Shown here in pieces: positions 12,201 to 24,000 of a stretch of 64,000 bases of DNA. Made by a program: the position numbers and the translations under genes. How positions within the stretch are numbered: position 1 is the first letter of the stretch; every line of letters starts with the position of its first letter. The DNA comes from Casuarina equisetifolia. Taxonomy: Eukaryota; Streptophyta; Magnoliopsida; Fagales; Casuarinaceae. The notes beneath the pieces were generated by a model. That model made no database searches, was not told where the DNA came from, and saw only the letters and a list, made by a program, of their open reading frames with translations. The stretch spans positions 5,393,354 to 5,457,353 of the forward strand of contig CM052362.1 of assembly GCA_028551475.1 (NCBI GenBank). Reading direction: 5' to 3'.

Positions 12201-12935
12201 TTTTTAAGACATTCTAAACTCATATTTTGTTTTTTTCTTTTTGGTCTTCTGGGGTTCATTTAGTTATCTCACTGAAATTGCCCCTTATCAAGCTGTCATA
12301 ATACAAACCCGTGGCTAAAACAATGGTGTCCACCTAGTCTAGGTTTGAATAGAAAGAAAAAGAAATTGTTTTGTACGAATGTAACATGGTAGCTTGGCTG
12401 TTTATGTACAGTATATTGAGTGCGTTTTTTAGCTACTTCTAGATTGATTTCTTACCACATTGTATTGTAATAAAACAAGATCCATTATCTGTCAAAAGCC
12501 GCGTAGTAATTTGAACAAGCAAAAACTACGGCAATGTCCTCTGTGATGTTATTATCGCATGCTCTTCATCAATGTCTTTTTTCTGCTCACTGGTACTGGC
12601 TCATGAGCATCAAGCTGAAGGTCTATGTTCTGGATAGAATTTCTGGTTCTAGTTTAATTAGAAAAGAGCATCCTTCATTTCTATACATGATACGCTGGGA
12701 CCTTACTACTACTATATGTCTGTGGTGGTTTACGTTAAAGCATAATCAAACAGAGGTTTGTTCTGCTATGATCAACACACAGTGCTAATACTGCTTCAAT
12801 ACTCAGGATATCATCCCCGTGGAAGCCCTAAAGCTCGATGGCGTCCCTGCAGGACTATATTCCATCCGCTGCTTGCCTCTTAGGTTGCTTGGAGCTGAGG
12901 GATCACCAATAAGATGCATTCTCATCAAACAATAA
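7924..12935 (+). CDS. Cyclase family protein (kynurenine-formamidase-like), tandem copy 2
   Basis: Six exons: 7924-8332, 9824-9868, 10170-10242, 10407-10504, 10982-11052, 12807-12935. They give 274 codons plus TAA with the same phases as copy 1. Residues 1-25 are a signal peptide ([15 protein letters not shown]). [11 protein letters not shown] is at 105-115, the second-site His at 225 and Glu at 238. Compared with its neighbours the conserved PSW after ISHRYTPDM is PSC, and exon 6 starts [12 protein letters not shown] instead of [12 protein letters not shown]. The catalytic residues are kept, so it is likely active. It is longer than copy 1 because intron 1 has expanded to 1.49 kb (poly-C, CA and GT tracts) and intron 5 carries a GC-rich insertion. 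A second copy of the exon-4 splice donor lies in intron 4. Substrate unknown; role as for copy 1. Confidence 0.9.
8333..9823 (+). other. Expanded intron 1 of cyclase copy 2
   Basis: The same intron is about 460 bp in copies 1 and 3 but 1,491 bp here. The extra DNA (about 8520-9540) includes a GT run (8553-8570), a poly-C tract and a CA microsatellite. Sequence matching the copy-1 intron (GGGGAGCATTTCCTTTTTCT and following) resumes near 9575. No coding content was recognised in the insertion. Confidence 0.6.
9187..9288. repeat. Poly-C tract (25 nt) and (CA)n microsatellite
   Basis: An uninterrupted run of 25 C at about 9187-9211 is followed by ACC-rich sequence and a CA-dinucleotide run at about 9242-9288. 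Both lie inside intron 1 of cyclase copy 2. Length is likely unstable and prone to sequencing error. Confidence 0.9.
10478..10735 (+). repeat. Local duplication of exon-4 end and its splice donor
   Basis: The segment covering the end of exon 4 (GAGAACACTGACATCAAACT through TTGGTAAGATAGG) and about 80 nt of intron recurs at about 10643-10735 with ~90% identity. Between the two copies is a short GATTGCCTT-type tandem repeat (10592-10633). The first donor (GT at 10505) keeps the frame used in copies 1 and 3; the second would be a pseudo-donor. Confidence 0.8.
11200..11600. other. GC-rich insertion with (GGGTGT)n in intron 5 of copy 2
   Basis: This stretch has no counterpart in intron 5 of copy 1 or 3. 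It is more GC-rich than its surroundings, ends in a GGTGTG-type repeat at about 11541-11588 and is flanked by sequence that does match the other introns. It looks like an insertion. I could not identify terminal repeats or a coding domain. Confidence 0.45.
11641..11697 (+). repeat. Intron 5 segment, inverted partner of 5474-5533
   Basis: Begins TAAAAGCAAATCTCATCTAA and ends near GCAGCAGTTGG. It is the reverse complement of the copy-1 segment. Copy 3 has the same orientation as this one (AATGTTATCCTGGCAATTGG near 15898), which suggests that copy 1 carries the inverted state. Confidence 0.7.
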
Positions 12936-13614
12936 TCTTCCAGTAATCCATTTTATTTTATCCTTTTCCGTGTCTAACGAGAAACCTATTTTCTTATCGG
13001 TTTTAATTGTTGCTTAATCTGTTGCAGGAAACAATGTTATCCAATGGAGGTGTTGAATGGAACAAAACCAAAGAGAGGCTTTCTTGTGCCTGAATAGAGA
13101 GCAAGAAGAACAATGTCAATACAGTTTCCTGATATTTGTATCTGTAGGTCGTCTTTAGATTGTAAACCTCTGTATTAGATTTTATAGCAGCAATGTAAAT
13201 GCTAGTTTTTGGAGGATAATAGCTAGATTGAGCACAGAATAACGTAAATTATTTTGAATTGGAACTCAACCCGGGATATCAAGCAAATCTTCTCTAAATT
13301 TCACTTAAAAAGTTTCAGAAAAACTAAAGAGGAGTTATTGCTGGAAAATCAACGGGAATCTCTTGGAGTTATAATTAGAGAAGGAGAAATTATATGATGA
13401 TTTTCTTATTTTTCCAATACGGAGTCTTGCGGCACGGATGCTGAGTGATAGTGATGGGTTGTACACTTGGAGTTCAACCGTAGTCTAAAGAGTAACCATT
13501 GGCTTATCGGCCGGCGCGTTCTGCGTGCTTTTAATGGTGAAATCTTCCTCTCTGACACAATCAGTTCTACTCTCAGAGGTGTTTCCATCTTCCATCTGTA
13601 GCAAACGATCGACG
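12936..13614. other. Copy 2 3' UTR and spacer before copy 3
   Basis: A 3'-UTR intron like that of copy 1 is visible (donor near 12943, acceptor TTGCAG ending at 13027), followed by the conserved GGCTTTCTTGTGCCT. The remainder is spacer and the leader of copy 3. An in-frame upstream ATG exists at 13534, but the family-conserved start is 13615. Confidence 0.55.
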
Positions 13615-16600
13615 ATGGCTACGAGTATACCAGTCCTTCTCATCTTCGTGCTCTGTGCTGCGTCCTTGGCGATCCCTGCTCTCTCCACCTCTCCGGCGTA
13701 CCCTTCCGTGCCGGGTACCGAAAACATCGACTGCTCGCTCTCTGATGCAGACCAGCTCAGGCCGGTTCGCCGAGAAGTCTACGGTGGAGGTCGAATCTTG
13801 GATATCAGCCACAGGTACACCTCAGACATGCCGTCGTGGGATTCGAGCGACGGCCTTGGCCAGTTCCTGTGGCTTCCGAAGAGCATGAAGAACGGCTCGA
13901 TTGCCAACAACTCCGTGATGAAGCTGCCCGCTCACACCGGCACGCACGTTGACGCGCCCGGCCACGTGTTCGATCACTACTTCGACGCCGGCTTCGATGT
14001 TGATACGCTTGACTTGGAGGTGCTGAATGGTAATCGTCCCTTGCTCGTTCATCTTGTTGTTGTTTCCATGTAAACCAATGAATAGTTTTCTTGGTTACTG
14101 TTATGTGAATCATGTTGAGATTTTGGAGCTTGAAGTTCCAAAGGCAATTTTTTCAATTATGTGGCCAATCGAATGGCTGGAGATTTTGGTGGGTCACAGT
14201 TCTGATCAAGTATGAGTGCGAGGGAGAAGGCAGTGGAAGATTACCTCAATTCTTGGATTAAAAAGAGTTTCTTTTTATCCTTTTGTTTTTCCTTTTGGTG
14301 CTTGATATTCAATCAGGAGTGAGCATCATTCCTCCTTGAAGAGTCTTTTTTGAGTTCTCCTTCGTTTCAGGGAATAATTATCTTTCTATCCATCATGCTT
14401 GTCTTTTGGGGTTCGATATGCTTGCTCTTCATATCTTTCGTGTAAATCTAAACTTCTCATATCTTGCTTCGTGATTGTATTTGTCTGTTTCATTAGGTCT
14501 AGCATTGTTGGTTGATGTTCCGAGGGACAAGAACATAACTGGTAATGAACTTCTCTCTTTATGACCCTTTTAAAATTTCAGTACCAATTGGTATGATCCT
14601 ATCCATGCTCACTCCCATCTATAAATATGTTAATGAATGTAGATTATATGTGAGGCAGGTGCTTCTCAGGCCCTGTATCATAGCAGGTTTTTGGTCAGCT
14701 AAACTAAAATCTATTTATATTTTTCCAGTGACGAGAAGATTTTTGATATCTGCGCTTTTCTTAAGTCTTTCATGTAGTAGCTTATGATAATGTCTATTCA
14801 TTACAGCTGAAGTTATGAAGTCTTTGAATATACCCCAAGGAGTTCGTCGCGTCCTTTTCAGAACTTTAAACACTGACCGGTAAGAATTAGATCAATACAT
14901 CTTGTATAATTTCTATCATGGTGGATAATGTCTATCAATAAAACTCATCAAGACATGGTATTTTGCATTAACTGTTTGTTACTGGTGATACTGATTTGCT
15001 TCAAACAATTTGACATGTTTAAGTTAGGAGCTTTTTGGCAGCCATTTTTATCAATCAAAAATAATTTAACTAACAAAGCAAAAAATGATGCATTTAAGTT
15101 GATCTAAACTTTATTCCAATTTCAGACGGCTTATGTTCAAGAAGGAGTTCGACACAAGTTATGTGGGGTTTATGAAGGATGGGGCCCAATGGTTGGTGGA
15201 GAACACCGACATCAAACTTATTGGTAAGATATGCTGGTCAGTCTTTTTGATAAGTCTTCCAATTGTTTTTGAATTACCTCAACAGATGTCTGCCAATTCA
15301 ACTGGTAATGCAAGATGATTTTTACAGAAGTCATTTTTGATGCAATATTCTAATGCATTACAATTTCATGGAAGCCATAACTTTTTCACTCAAAACCACA
15401 TGTTTCTTGGGAGAATTTCATCTCATCTTTAGTTATTGCAGATTGAGAAGGCATTAATGGATTTCTTTCCCTTATTTGATCTCTGCATTCGATTGTATTC
15501 TACCGTGCAAATCCAGTGGTTGCACTGAGACTTTTCCCTTTATGGAGTGCAGGAATTGATTACTTATCAGTTGCTGCCTATGATGATTTGATTCCCTCTC
15601 ATCTTGTCTTTTTGGAAGGCAGGGTAAGGAACTCTGTCTTATAAGTTAGAGATTCTTTTATGTTCTAACTTTTACTGAACACTTTGATATTTTTACCCAG
15701 TATTTGTTACAGAATAATGTATTTATTAGCTGCAGTTTTACTTTTCAAGTTTCCAAAATTAGGATTCTTCTCTCATACTGTATTTATAACTTAGATTTTC
15801 TTTCTTTTTTGGGTTTATGCTAGAACTCAGATTTCTGATGTTTATTATCTGTTCAATTCTGTGAGTTGAAATCCAATGTAACGGTATCATACTCAAAAAT
15901 GTTATCCTGGCAATTGGAGCCAATATCAGATGAGATCTCATTAAAAGTCATAAATTATAGTAACTAGTCTTGGACAGCTTTCCTGTCGAAGTGGTACACT
16001 TTTACAGGAAGCTTGCTTGGATAACAGGAAACTGGTTCATATATAATTAAAACCTTTTGCATTCTTAACTTTTCACGTCTATGAAGAAACCCAATTAGGT
16101 GGATTCACTACAAATGAGCATGGTGATAAGCAGGTCACAGCCCTCAGTTCAGTGAGTTTTTATTTTTTTTCCCTGAAGAACTGTAAATGTTGTGATCTGG
16201 AATGGTCAAATGTATCAGAGTTCTTCCTTTTCTCTTGTTTAGGCACTCACCATCCTTCTCCAATCCTGAATATTAGTATGTATAGGTTGGTGTTGCTGTT
16301 GTGAACGATAGAAGGAACCAAAGCCCAGCAAGCACCATATATAACGTGTGAAACCTCAGACCTGATCATTTTGGTCAAATGTAATTTTACTTTTTGGATA
16401 TATATTGAACTAAAATTTTGAATTTAGTCTTCGTGGTGTTCATTTAGTATCTCACTGATTCGGTTGAACTTACAAAAAAGTGCTCTTATCAATGACGGGC
16501 CTGTGGCTAAAGTACTTCCACTTGTTCTAGGTTACTAGGGAAAGAAAAAGAAAGTTTTATCTAAATGTAATCTTGGGGACTTAGATGCTTATGTACAGTA

Positions 16601-17263
16601 TTTTGACTACTCTTTTTAGCCACATTTATATTGATTTCAAGTTTTAAGTATTTCGTTAAAAAAAAAAAAAACAGTAGTCTAATATCATTCAAAAGTTGTA
16701 GTGTGTCTATTGTGACGGTACTTAGAATTAAAAAAAAATGCATCATATTGTCTTTATATATAACGTGGCCCAGAAAAATATCCCTACTGGCGACTATAGG
16801 TACGTTGTTTTAGCCATGCTCTGGATATGTCTTCTTGTTGGTAAACATCAAGCTGAAGCTTGATGTTCTGGATTAAAGCAGCAAGTTCTAGTTTCACTCA
16901 AAAAAAAAAAAAAAAGAACTTTGTTTACCTGCATGCTTCTATTTAGATAAATGAATGCAGCTTCTAGTTTGCAAAAAGGCATCATTTATAGTATATGGCT
17001 GATCCAATTGGGAATTCAAGTGCTATGACATGTTTACTGCTTACTTTAAGATATCAGAAAAATGAATTTTATTGTGCTTGTGCCGGTGTAGAATGAGTAA
17101 GGTCAACAAACAGTGCTAACGCTGCTTTAATATTCAGGAAATCATCCTTGTGGAGGCCCTAAAGCTCGATGATGTCCCGGCAGGAATATATTCTGTCCAT
17201 TGCTTACCTCTTCGGTTGCTTGGTGCTGAGGGATCACCAATAAGATGCATTCTCATGAAATAA
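13615..17263 (+). CDS. Cyclase family protein (kynurenine-formamidase-like), tandem copy 3
   Basis: Six exons: 13615-14029, 14497-14541, 14807-14879, 15126-15223, 15553-15623, 17138-17263. They give 275 codons plus TAA, with phases as in copies 1 and 2. Residues 1-25 are a signal peptide ([20 protein letters not shown]). [11 protein letters not shown] is at 107-117, with His 227 and Glu 240 completing the expected active-site set. It is the most diverged of the three: [10 protein letters not shown] replaces [10 protein letters not shown] before the second-site His, and the exon 3/4 junction codon is CGA rather than AGG. ATG 13615 was chosen over the in-frame upstream ATG 13534 because the signal peptide follows directly and the other copies start there. 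Intron 5, exon 6 and the downstream DNA were later copied to about 37-39.6 kb. Confidence 0.92.
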
Positions 17264-18340
17264 TTTTGTTGTTGTAAGTCTTGTATTCTTCAGAGTGATC
17301 TATCCCTTTATCTTCAATCACTATTTCCTAGTATGAGTATGTATAGATCATTATGAGCTACAAAATAAATGTTTCCTTGACTCTGCCTTTCAAATTTATG
17401 TAAACTTTACCACAAGTAGATTAGAGGTTGGCTTGGCAATGTAGAATGGCATCTTCTGGGGGTATCGCACATAATTTTTCTGAGTTAGTCTCTGGAAAAT
17501 GAATAACTTCGATGAAGTTAAGAAAAGTTAAAGAGAGGTTGGAGAAGAAATCAAACGAAAATTTGCTCAAGCAATGCCTGCTGGCGTCTGGTCTTCTATA
17601 GTTTCTTAATCTGGCAAAGGAAGAGAAGAAGCTGCCAGGGGGAATTCTAACCCAAATTTCCACTCTAGAAAGTGTATGTGCCTTGAAATAATTGGGATAT
17701 GACTCATAAGAGAAGTTGCTAGTTTTTCTTGGAAACCAAACAAGTTGAAGAAGTATTTTAATGGGTATTACAGCAGCTCAGTCTTTTAACATCCTCCAGT
17801 AGCTAGCCTAAGAGTTTGGGCCACATTTGTAAGTACCCTGAAGTTCTAATCTCTGTCACATAGAAGTATTTGAGTGATGCATCATGCAATTCTGTTCTTG
17901 GCTTTTCATTTTCCAATGGAGGGATTATGTTCCTTAAAAAGCACAGAATCCATCTGTCACTGCAATAGATTTCAATCAAACTTGAAACAGTATCTGTTGC
18001 ATCCAAGGCTAGGGTTTGGACTAGGGAGCTACCGTGTTGAAGAAGAGAGATAGGTGGAGGAGGTTGGCGATGCTTAGCATTTGCATTTCTGGAGGCTTTA
18101 GCATTTGGAGGCCTACCGTGTGAAGGTAGTTTGAAAAGGCACTTTTTTGGGTTTTTGAGGGCGAATGGATAATTGCCTTACTGCATGCGGGTTACTACGG
18201 GTCTTCCGTTGTTAATAAATACAAACGGGGACAGATTCAATAACTATGTCATATGTTGTTTACATTTGCTGTTATGTGGAATTTTTTGCCTTTTATAACC
18301 CAATCCTTTATAAAATGGAAAACATAAAAGAAGAATGAAT
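15880..18340 (+). repeat. Segmental duplication source: copy 3 intron 5 to downstream flank
   Basis: This ~2.5-kb stretch is collinear with about 37110-39610 on the same strand. Shared landmarks are CATCAAGCTGAAGCTTGATG, the exon 6 sequence, the CTCTGGAAAATGA...AGAAATCAAACGAAAATTTG block and the GGACTAGGGAGCTACC-like block. The left ~350 bp also recurs inverted at 19230-19640 and inside 44150-45290. The span covers a functional exon, so this is host DNA duplicated rather than a simple transposon. Confidence 0.75.
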
Positions 18341-19229
18341 ATTTTTACATAATATCATAACTCAATTTATATATAGTATTTTTTTGCTCATGGATAGAGT
18401 CTCGTAGGAGTAAGTCTTTTCTCATATCTTATCCTTGATAAAATGAAATATACGCTCGGACGACAACTTGTTTTTGCTCTAACGTGTATTTTACTTGGTA
18501 TTAATATAATTATCAACACTAGGATAATATGAAATTTGAATTATCTCAGAGCCTCGGATTTTAAGCTTGTTATTTTGTGCCAATAACAGCTCTCAGTAAT
18601 ACTACTATGCATGCTTTGTAAATGAAACCATGTTGTTTTAGAAGAATGTCTAAAACTTTGTTAATTTTGAATTTTATTGATAAGAAGATAGAATAAGCTA
18701 ACAGATGATACGAACAGTACATTAATTTCATCAACTCTTTAGAAAGTTGGACCATCAAATCTGTTATGTGACACATGAAACAGATTCAATGAAGAGAGCT
18801 TGCCTATGTGTGTTACATGAATTTCACTTTTGTTTTGTTAGCAGAGCTCAATTGAAGAAGGCCAAGCCTTTCTTGTCCCCCAACAATGGAACTTGCTTTT
18901 GAGTTTTAAGCTGTTACAAGCTTAATGTAGGCCCAATATTCGGTAACATGAGCCGCGGAGCCTTTATTGACGTAAGCAAAGCCGGGATGGAGATCCCAAA
19001 GAAGCCAACGTGCCGGCCGCAATTACGCTATACGTCGAGCGTAACACAGTGTCAAGGAAGCACCATCGTAGAACAGCAAGTTCATGGGTTTGACTGCTAC
19101 AGTAAATTCATTAAACTCCAGGGTTGAATGTATGTGGATGATTATGCTTTTTGTTGGTTTTGAATTTATGGCTCTTTAATATTAGGACACACGTTTTTTA
19201 TGGGAATGGATCTAGATCTATCCACTTTC
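17264..19229. other. Downstream flank of copy 3: repeated blocks, no gene
   Basis: A block beginning near 17486 (TCTGGAAAATGAATAACTTC) through about 17670 recurs near 28303, 33641, 38727 and 61430. The block at about 17820-18130 recurs near 34010-34240 and 39055-39330. A short stretch at 19018-19105 (cyclase-unrelated, containing GTCAAGGAAGCACCATC) recurs inverted at about 54672-54770. The minus-strand open frame at 17421-17663 lies in the first block and is broken in its other copies, so I do not call it a gene. Confidence 0.55.
18845..18935 (+). other. Possible displaced 3'-UTR exon of cyclase copy 3
   Basis: An acceptor GTTAGCAG ends at 18844. The sequence after it (AAGGCCAAGCCTTTCTTGTC) resembles the 3'-UTR exon of copies 1 and 2 (AAGAGAGGCTTTCTTGTGCC). 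A GTAAGT donor lies just past the copy-3 stop, at about 17275. If real, the 3'-UTR intron of copy 3 has grown from about 100 bp to 1.57 kb by insertion of the repeated blocks. Confidence 0.35.
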
Positions 19230-19636
19230 GTACAGTTGAAAAGGGATAGTGAGTGCCTAAACAAGACAAAGGGAAGAATTATGATACATTTGACCATTCA
19301 CGATCATAACTTTTACAACTGATTGAGAACTAAGGTGATTGTGACCTACTTATTGTCATGCTCATTAATATTGAATCTACTTGATTAGGGTTTTTCATAG
19401 ATGTGCAAAGTTAACAATGTAAATTTTTTTAATTAAATATGAACTAGTTTCCCGTTATCCAAGCAAGCTTGTTGTAAAATTGTGTATCACTTTGACAGGA
19501 AAGCTCTCCAAGACTAGTCATCCTGGCAAGCTTCCCGTAAGAGAGTGTACCACTTTGACTGGAAAGTTGTCCAAGACTAGTTGCTATAGTTTATGACTTC
19601 TAATGAGATCTCATCTGATATTGGCTCCAATTGCTC

Positions 19637-19712
19637 ATACCAATTGGTATGACCTCATGCATGTTTACTCCCATATGTCTCTAATAAACTAACATGCTAT
19701 ACCAATTGGTAT
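19637..19712. repeat. Pair of ATACCAATTGGTAT palindromes
   Basis: The perfect 14-bp palindrome occurs at 19637-19650 and again at 19699-19712, each followed by a GA(C/A)CTCATGCATG-like sequence. Diverged versions occur at about 45215 and 45275, in inverted form near 37105, and near 14583 in intron 2 of cyclase copy 3. Function unknown; it may be a duplicated element end. Confidence 0.7.
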
Positions 19713-20379
19713 GAACTCATGCATGTCTACCGCTCGCCCTATTTGCGGGTTCCTGTCAGTTCGTTTGAGAACTTTTTCCACTTCAAGCCTTTTGATGGAG
19801 TTAGAAAAGAACAGTCTACCCTCACCCATTCTCTCTCGGCCATGCAGATCCCCCAGTCCATCCTCCTGCCACCGCCTACTTTATTCGGTTGAAATACTTA
19901 GTACTAATACAATTATCAATAACACTTCCTGGCAATATTAGCGTGCATGCTTTGTAAATGAAATGATGTTGTTTTAGGAAAATGTCTAAAACTACATCGA
20001 CTTTGAATTTCATTGATGGGAGGGAAGGTGGAGTAGGCCAGTAAGTGATACAAACGGTGTATTAATTTTCTGGGAGGCTGTAACGGTGTCAATGCCCGGC
20101 CTCGTTAGTCTCCGAAGCTACAGTGCTACAGTAAGGGTAGCCAATTCGTACGAAAGCTCGGACATGGCCAGCACCATGGGAACTTGCTTTTGATTTTAAG
20201 CCGCGTAGTTTTTATTGAATCATAAATTATCGTTTTTTGTTTGGCCGAAGACAGAAGAAAGGGATCCTTAAAGATACGCCTTTTAAATGGGCTGCAGGGA
20301 AAAGCAAGGTCGACGGGATGAGAGAGACAAATTTTCTGTTTTCAGAAATCTGCACAAAGCGTGTGCTGTGCTTTTTCCG

Positions 20380-21090
20380 GTGAATATTAAGGCAAAATGT
20401 CAGATAAGACCTGCCGGGGAGTGAAGCGTTGCTTTCTCATGATGCTTTTGGCTGTAAGTTGGCTGTGTCTGCAGGTTTCTGTCGATTCGGGCATTGGAGG
20501 GACTTGAGTAGACGATTTCACTCGGTCTTCTCTCTTTGTCTCACTCTCTTTGTTTTAAGGAGCATCTTATGCTCCGACCATTCTCTCACTCCCTGGGTTT
20601 CTCTTTCTCTCACTCTCTGGGTTTTGAGAAACATCTTGAGTGCCTAAATCGGGCTATAGTCAAAATGCAGGCTCGCCGTCTTTCAGTTTTTTGAAACCCA
20701 GCATAAAGCTTTCACTGTGCTTTTTCCGGTGAACCTTAAGGCAAAATGTCAGGCAAGACCTGCTAAGGGCGTTATGCGTTGCTTTCTCCTGCCAGAAGAT
20801 CCCCTCTTCATCAGATTTTCTTAGATATGTGAAGATACACCTTTTAAGCAAAATGTCGGCTGCAGAACTGCATGCTTTCACCATTGTTTTCAGATTCAGA
20901 TTCAGATCCAGATCCAGATCGGTTTTCTCTTTGCACGCTCTCACCGTTGTTTCCAGATCCATATCCAAAGGTCCGAAGGTCTCACTCACACTCTCGAAAA
21001 ACCTAAGGTTCTCTCTCTCTCTCTCCCTCCCTCTCTCTCGCTCTCTCGGTTTTAGAAGCTCTCTCACTCTCTGGGTTTCGGTTTCGCAGG
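20380..21090 (+). promoter_or_regulatory. CT-rich leader with ~75-bp direct repeat
   Basis: Upstream of the 389-aa model lies a leader with CTCTCTCACTCTCTGGGTTT-type tracts. A ~75-bp unit (core TGCTTTTTCCGGTGAA...AAGGCAAAATGTCAG) occurs twice here (near 20368 and 20718). The duplicate locus has three copies (near 46150, 46495 and 46675). Pyrimidine-rich leaders of this kind are common in plant 5' UTRs and leader introns. No TATA box was fixed. Confidence 0.4.
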
Positions 21091-21099
21091 TGGTGGAGA

Positions 21100-24000
21100 A
21101 TGGCTAGACGATTGCTCAAGATGCTTCTTTCTCGCCCTTTTTTTGTCGCTGAAAAATGGTTGCCATTTGTATGTTCTTTTTATCCTATTGGGAATTCAAG
21201 TGCTATTACACGTCTATTGCTTTCCTTAAGATATCAGAAAAATGAGTACTGATATAGAAACACGGGATTAGCATTTTCATTCCTAGTTTTTGGTTGAAAT
21301 CAGGGGTCCAAGGTTGATGAAAACAGGAAGGCAGGTGGAGATGTATTTCCCAAGGTAATTGTTCGTTATTCAAATCATTATTTTATTCTTTTAAGGACAG
21401 GCTAGGGAAAAAATCAAAATTCATTTCCATTTTCGCGAATGCGTGCTTAAGGTGAGAAACATGTGGATACTATGTGTTTAGTAGCATGATTTTGTGGAAA
21501 TGTGAATTGGCTCCGGAGATATTGAATGGGCGTGGAGATTACCTTTTCGTTTCTGGTCTTTGGTTGAAATCAGGGGGTTGAGTTGACTAGTGAAAATAAT
21601 GGGGTCTATGTTCCCAATGGCATGGCCATTGCTTTTGATAATGAATATAGGAAGGCAAGTCAAGATGTATTTCCCAAGATAATGATTTGTAATTTCAAGT
21701 CATTACTTCGTATTTTGAAGGAGCAACGTGGGGAAAAATTGGTTGCTTCTGATGATGAAAAATGGAAGGCCAATCAAGATGTATTTTCCAAAGTAATCGT
21801 TCATAATTTCAAGTCATTGCTTTGTTTTCCTAAGGACAGACTTACGGAAAAATTCAAATTCATTAAAAAAGGGCCTTTTTTTTTTTTTAAATGTATGGAA
21901 ATTCGTTTCTTTAATTATGGTCTTTCTCCAAATCAGGTGGCAACGTTAAACAGTCTCAGAATGAAGATTGGGGTAAAATCTTTTTCCGCAAGTTGTGGAG
22001 AGATGGTTCTATACCTAGTGGGGGGTACATCTAAAATTCTGGGGTGCCCTTTGTCCACTCCGGAAGTGTCAAACATGGTCCTTAAGGCTATGATTTTTCC
22101 TTGCAAGTTGCACGATTTCAATGCTCTCAGATATTTTGCATTCCCAAGGAAGCAGTCAATGCTATATATTGTTGAGCGTATGTTGCTGGCATATAATCAT
22201 GCACTAAAGTTCTTTGGAACAGGTGAACTATCTTCTATAATAAAGTACAATAAGTAAGCTTTTGAAATCTAGATACTTTAATATGATCTCATGCAACTTT
22301 TGGTTTTTCACTTGATAGGTTATCCAATTCTTGGTGCAAGGTTTGTAAGTCCTTGGGCTAATAAGGACCATCGGGGGTACAGGTAACTTTTATCAAAATT
22401 TTAGTATTGACAAAATATTTTGTGGGTGTGCACACACATACATTTAAGAGCTTTGAGTATAATTTATTTTCATACAACACAAACACACATTTGTCCTTCT
22501 AGTAATGGAGTATTATTCAATATAGAGAAGTTCTTTATCTTATTGTTTGTCTTATGGTCCTTGAGGGATTTGTCTTTTTGCAACATTTTTTTCTCTCTTG
22601 CCAACTTGACTTAGGTTAGTTTTATTTATTTCTTTATTATTATTATTATTATTTTTATTTTTATCATGATTTGCAGGCTTATGATATCAATAAGGATTGC
22701 TAACCAACTTAAGACATTTTCAGCTGAACTATTAAAGGTACTTTCAATGGGATTGTCTTCATTTTATTCAATAGTAAGAATTCAGAAGCAATTACATGTT
22801 GTCACTTGAATATAGGGTTTGCGAACTAGAGAGAAAGAAGATAAGGTTTTGAGTTATCTTTTACTTCAAGTATGTGGTAAATGCTAAAAACAAATGTAAT
22901 TGTTGAGAAAGGCTAATTGCTTTTATTTTCTTGTCTAAATATGCTATTGATTGTTGAGAATTCCTAAGATGTTATAATAAGTATAGAGAGGTATTCTGGC
23001 AAAAGAATTGCATTATGTTTGGGACATTTTAGGATATTTCCTTGATGAAGATTTCTTATGTTGACACGCACTTTCTCTAGTACTAAATTAACCTCTTGTT
23101 TTTTTTTGGTTGTAGGAAATTATGAAAGCATGCATGATTGGTATGACAATTGATTCAAGCTTGACTGAATTTGAACGTGAAACAATTCTTGTATTTGAGA
23201 TGTATTACAAAGAAGATCAACAATTAATGCAAGTTACAAATGAGGAAACTTGCTATAAGATCTATCCATTTTCAAGAGGTATCAACCTTACTTTATGTTA
23301 ACCTCAATTGACATGGTATAACTATTTACCTTTTTCCCGGCAATTGTTTTGTAATTACAGCAGATACTTTGTTAAGGATGCTGATCGTAAGTAGTCTTGA
23401 ATTGATATGCGTTACATTTATAATTTGTTATGATATCATCACCATCAATGTGGTTGTTTTGACCGTCTTTTTATTTGTGATACGTATTCCACTAGAGACA
23501 CACCCACACAAAGACAAACTCATGAATCACGCAACATGTTTATTGTGTTCTCAATCTTTTTGGTAGTATTCTTAGGTGTAGACTGGAGGCCAACTAGACA
23601 ATGTACCCAAAATCTGGACTTGTTTTGAGTGCAAAAAATGGAAGCGATAAGATTTGTAAACAATCATAACTTCCCTTTAATGATGTTAGTTTGCATTCAA
23701 CTTTTGCTATGCTCAATTACTTGATGAATGTCCACATTTAGAAAACAGAAAATTATTAAAATTTTTGTTCGTACAAGAAAATTCTGCACATTATCACTTC
23801 AAATTTCAGAGCTCATTACTGTCTGAAGGAACAGACATACTCCGTTACTGCTTTATGAATTTGAGGGCAATATTTTCTATTCTATTAGGTATATATATAA
23901 CAGAGTAAAAGAAGCTGAAAAGTTTCTTCTATGAAAAGGATGAGACATTATAGGCTTGAAGTATCTATCATTTAATTTATTTTGCTTACCCTATAAATTG

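Noticed and set aside
17421..17663. 80-codon minus-strand frame downstream of cyclase copy 3, also seen at 38656-38862
   Set aside because: The frame is not kept in the other copies of the same block (28.3, 33.6 and 61.4 kb), so it is treated as repeat DNA.
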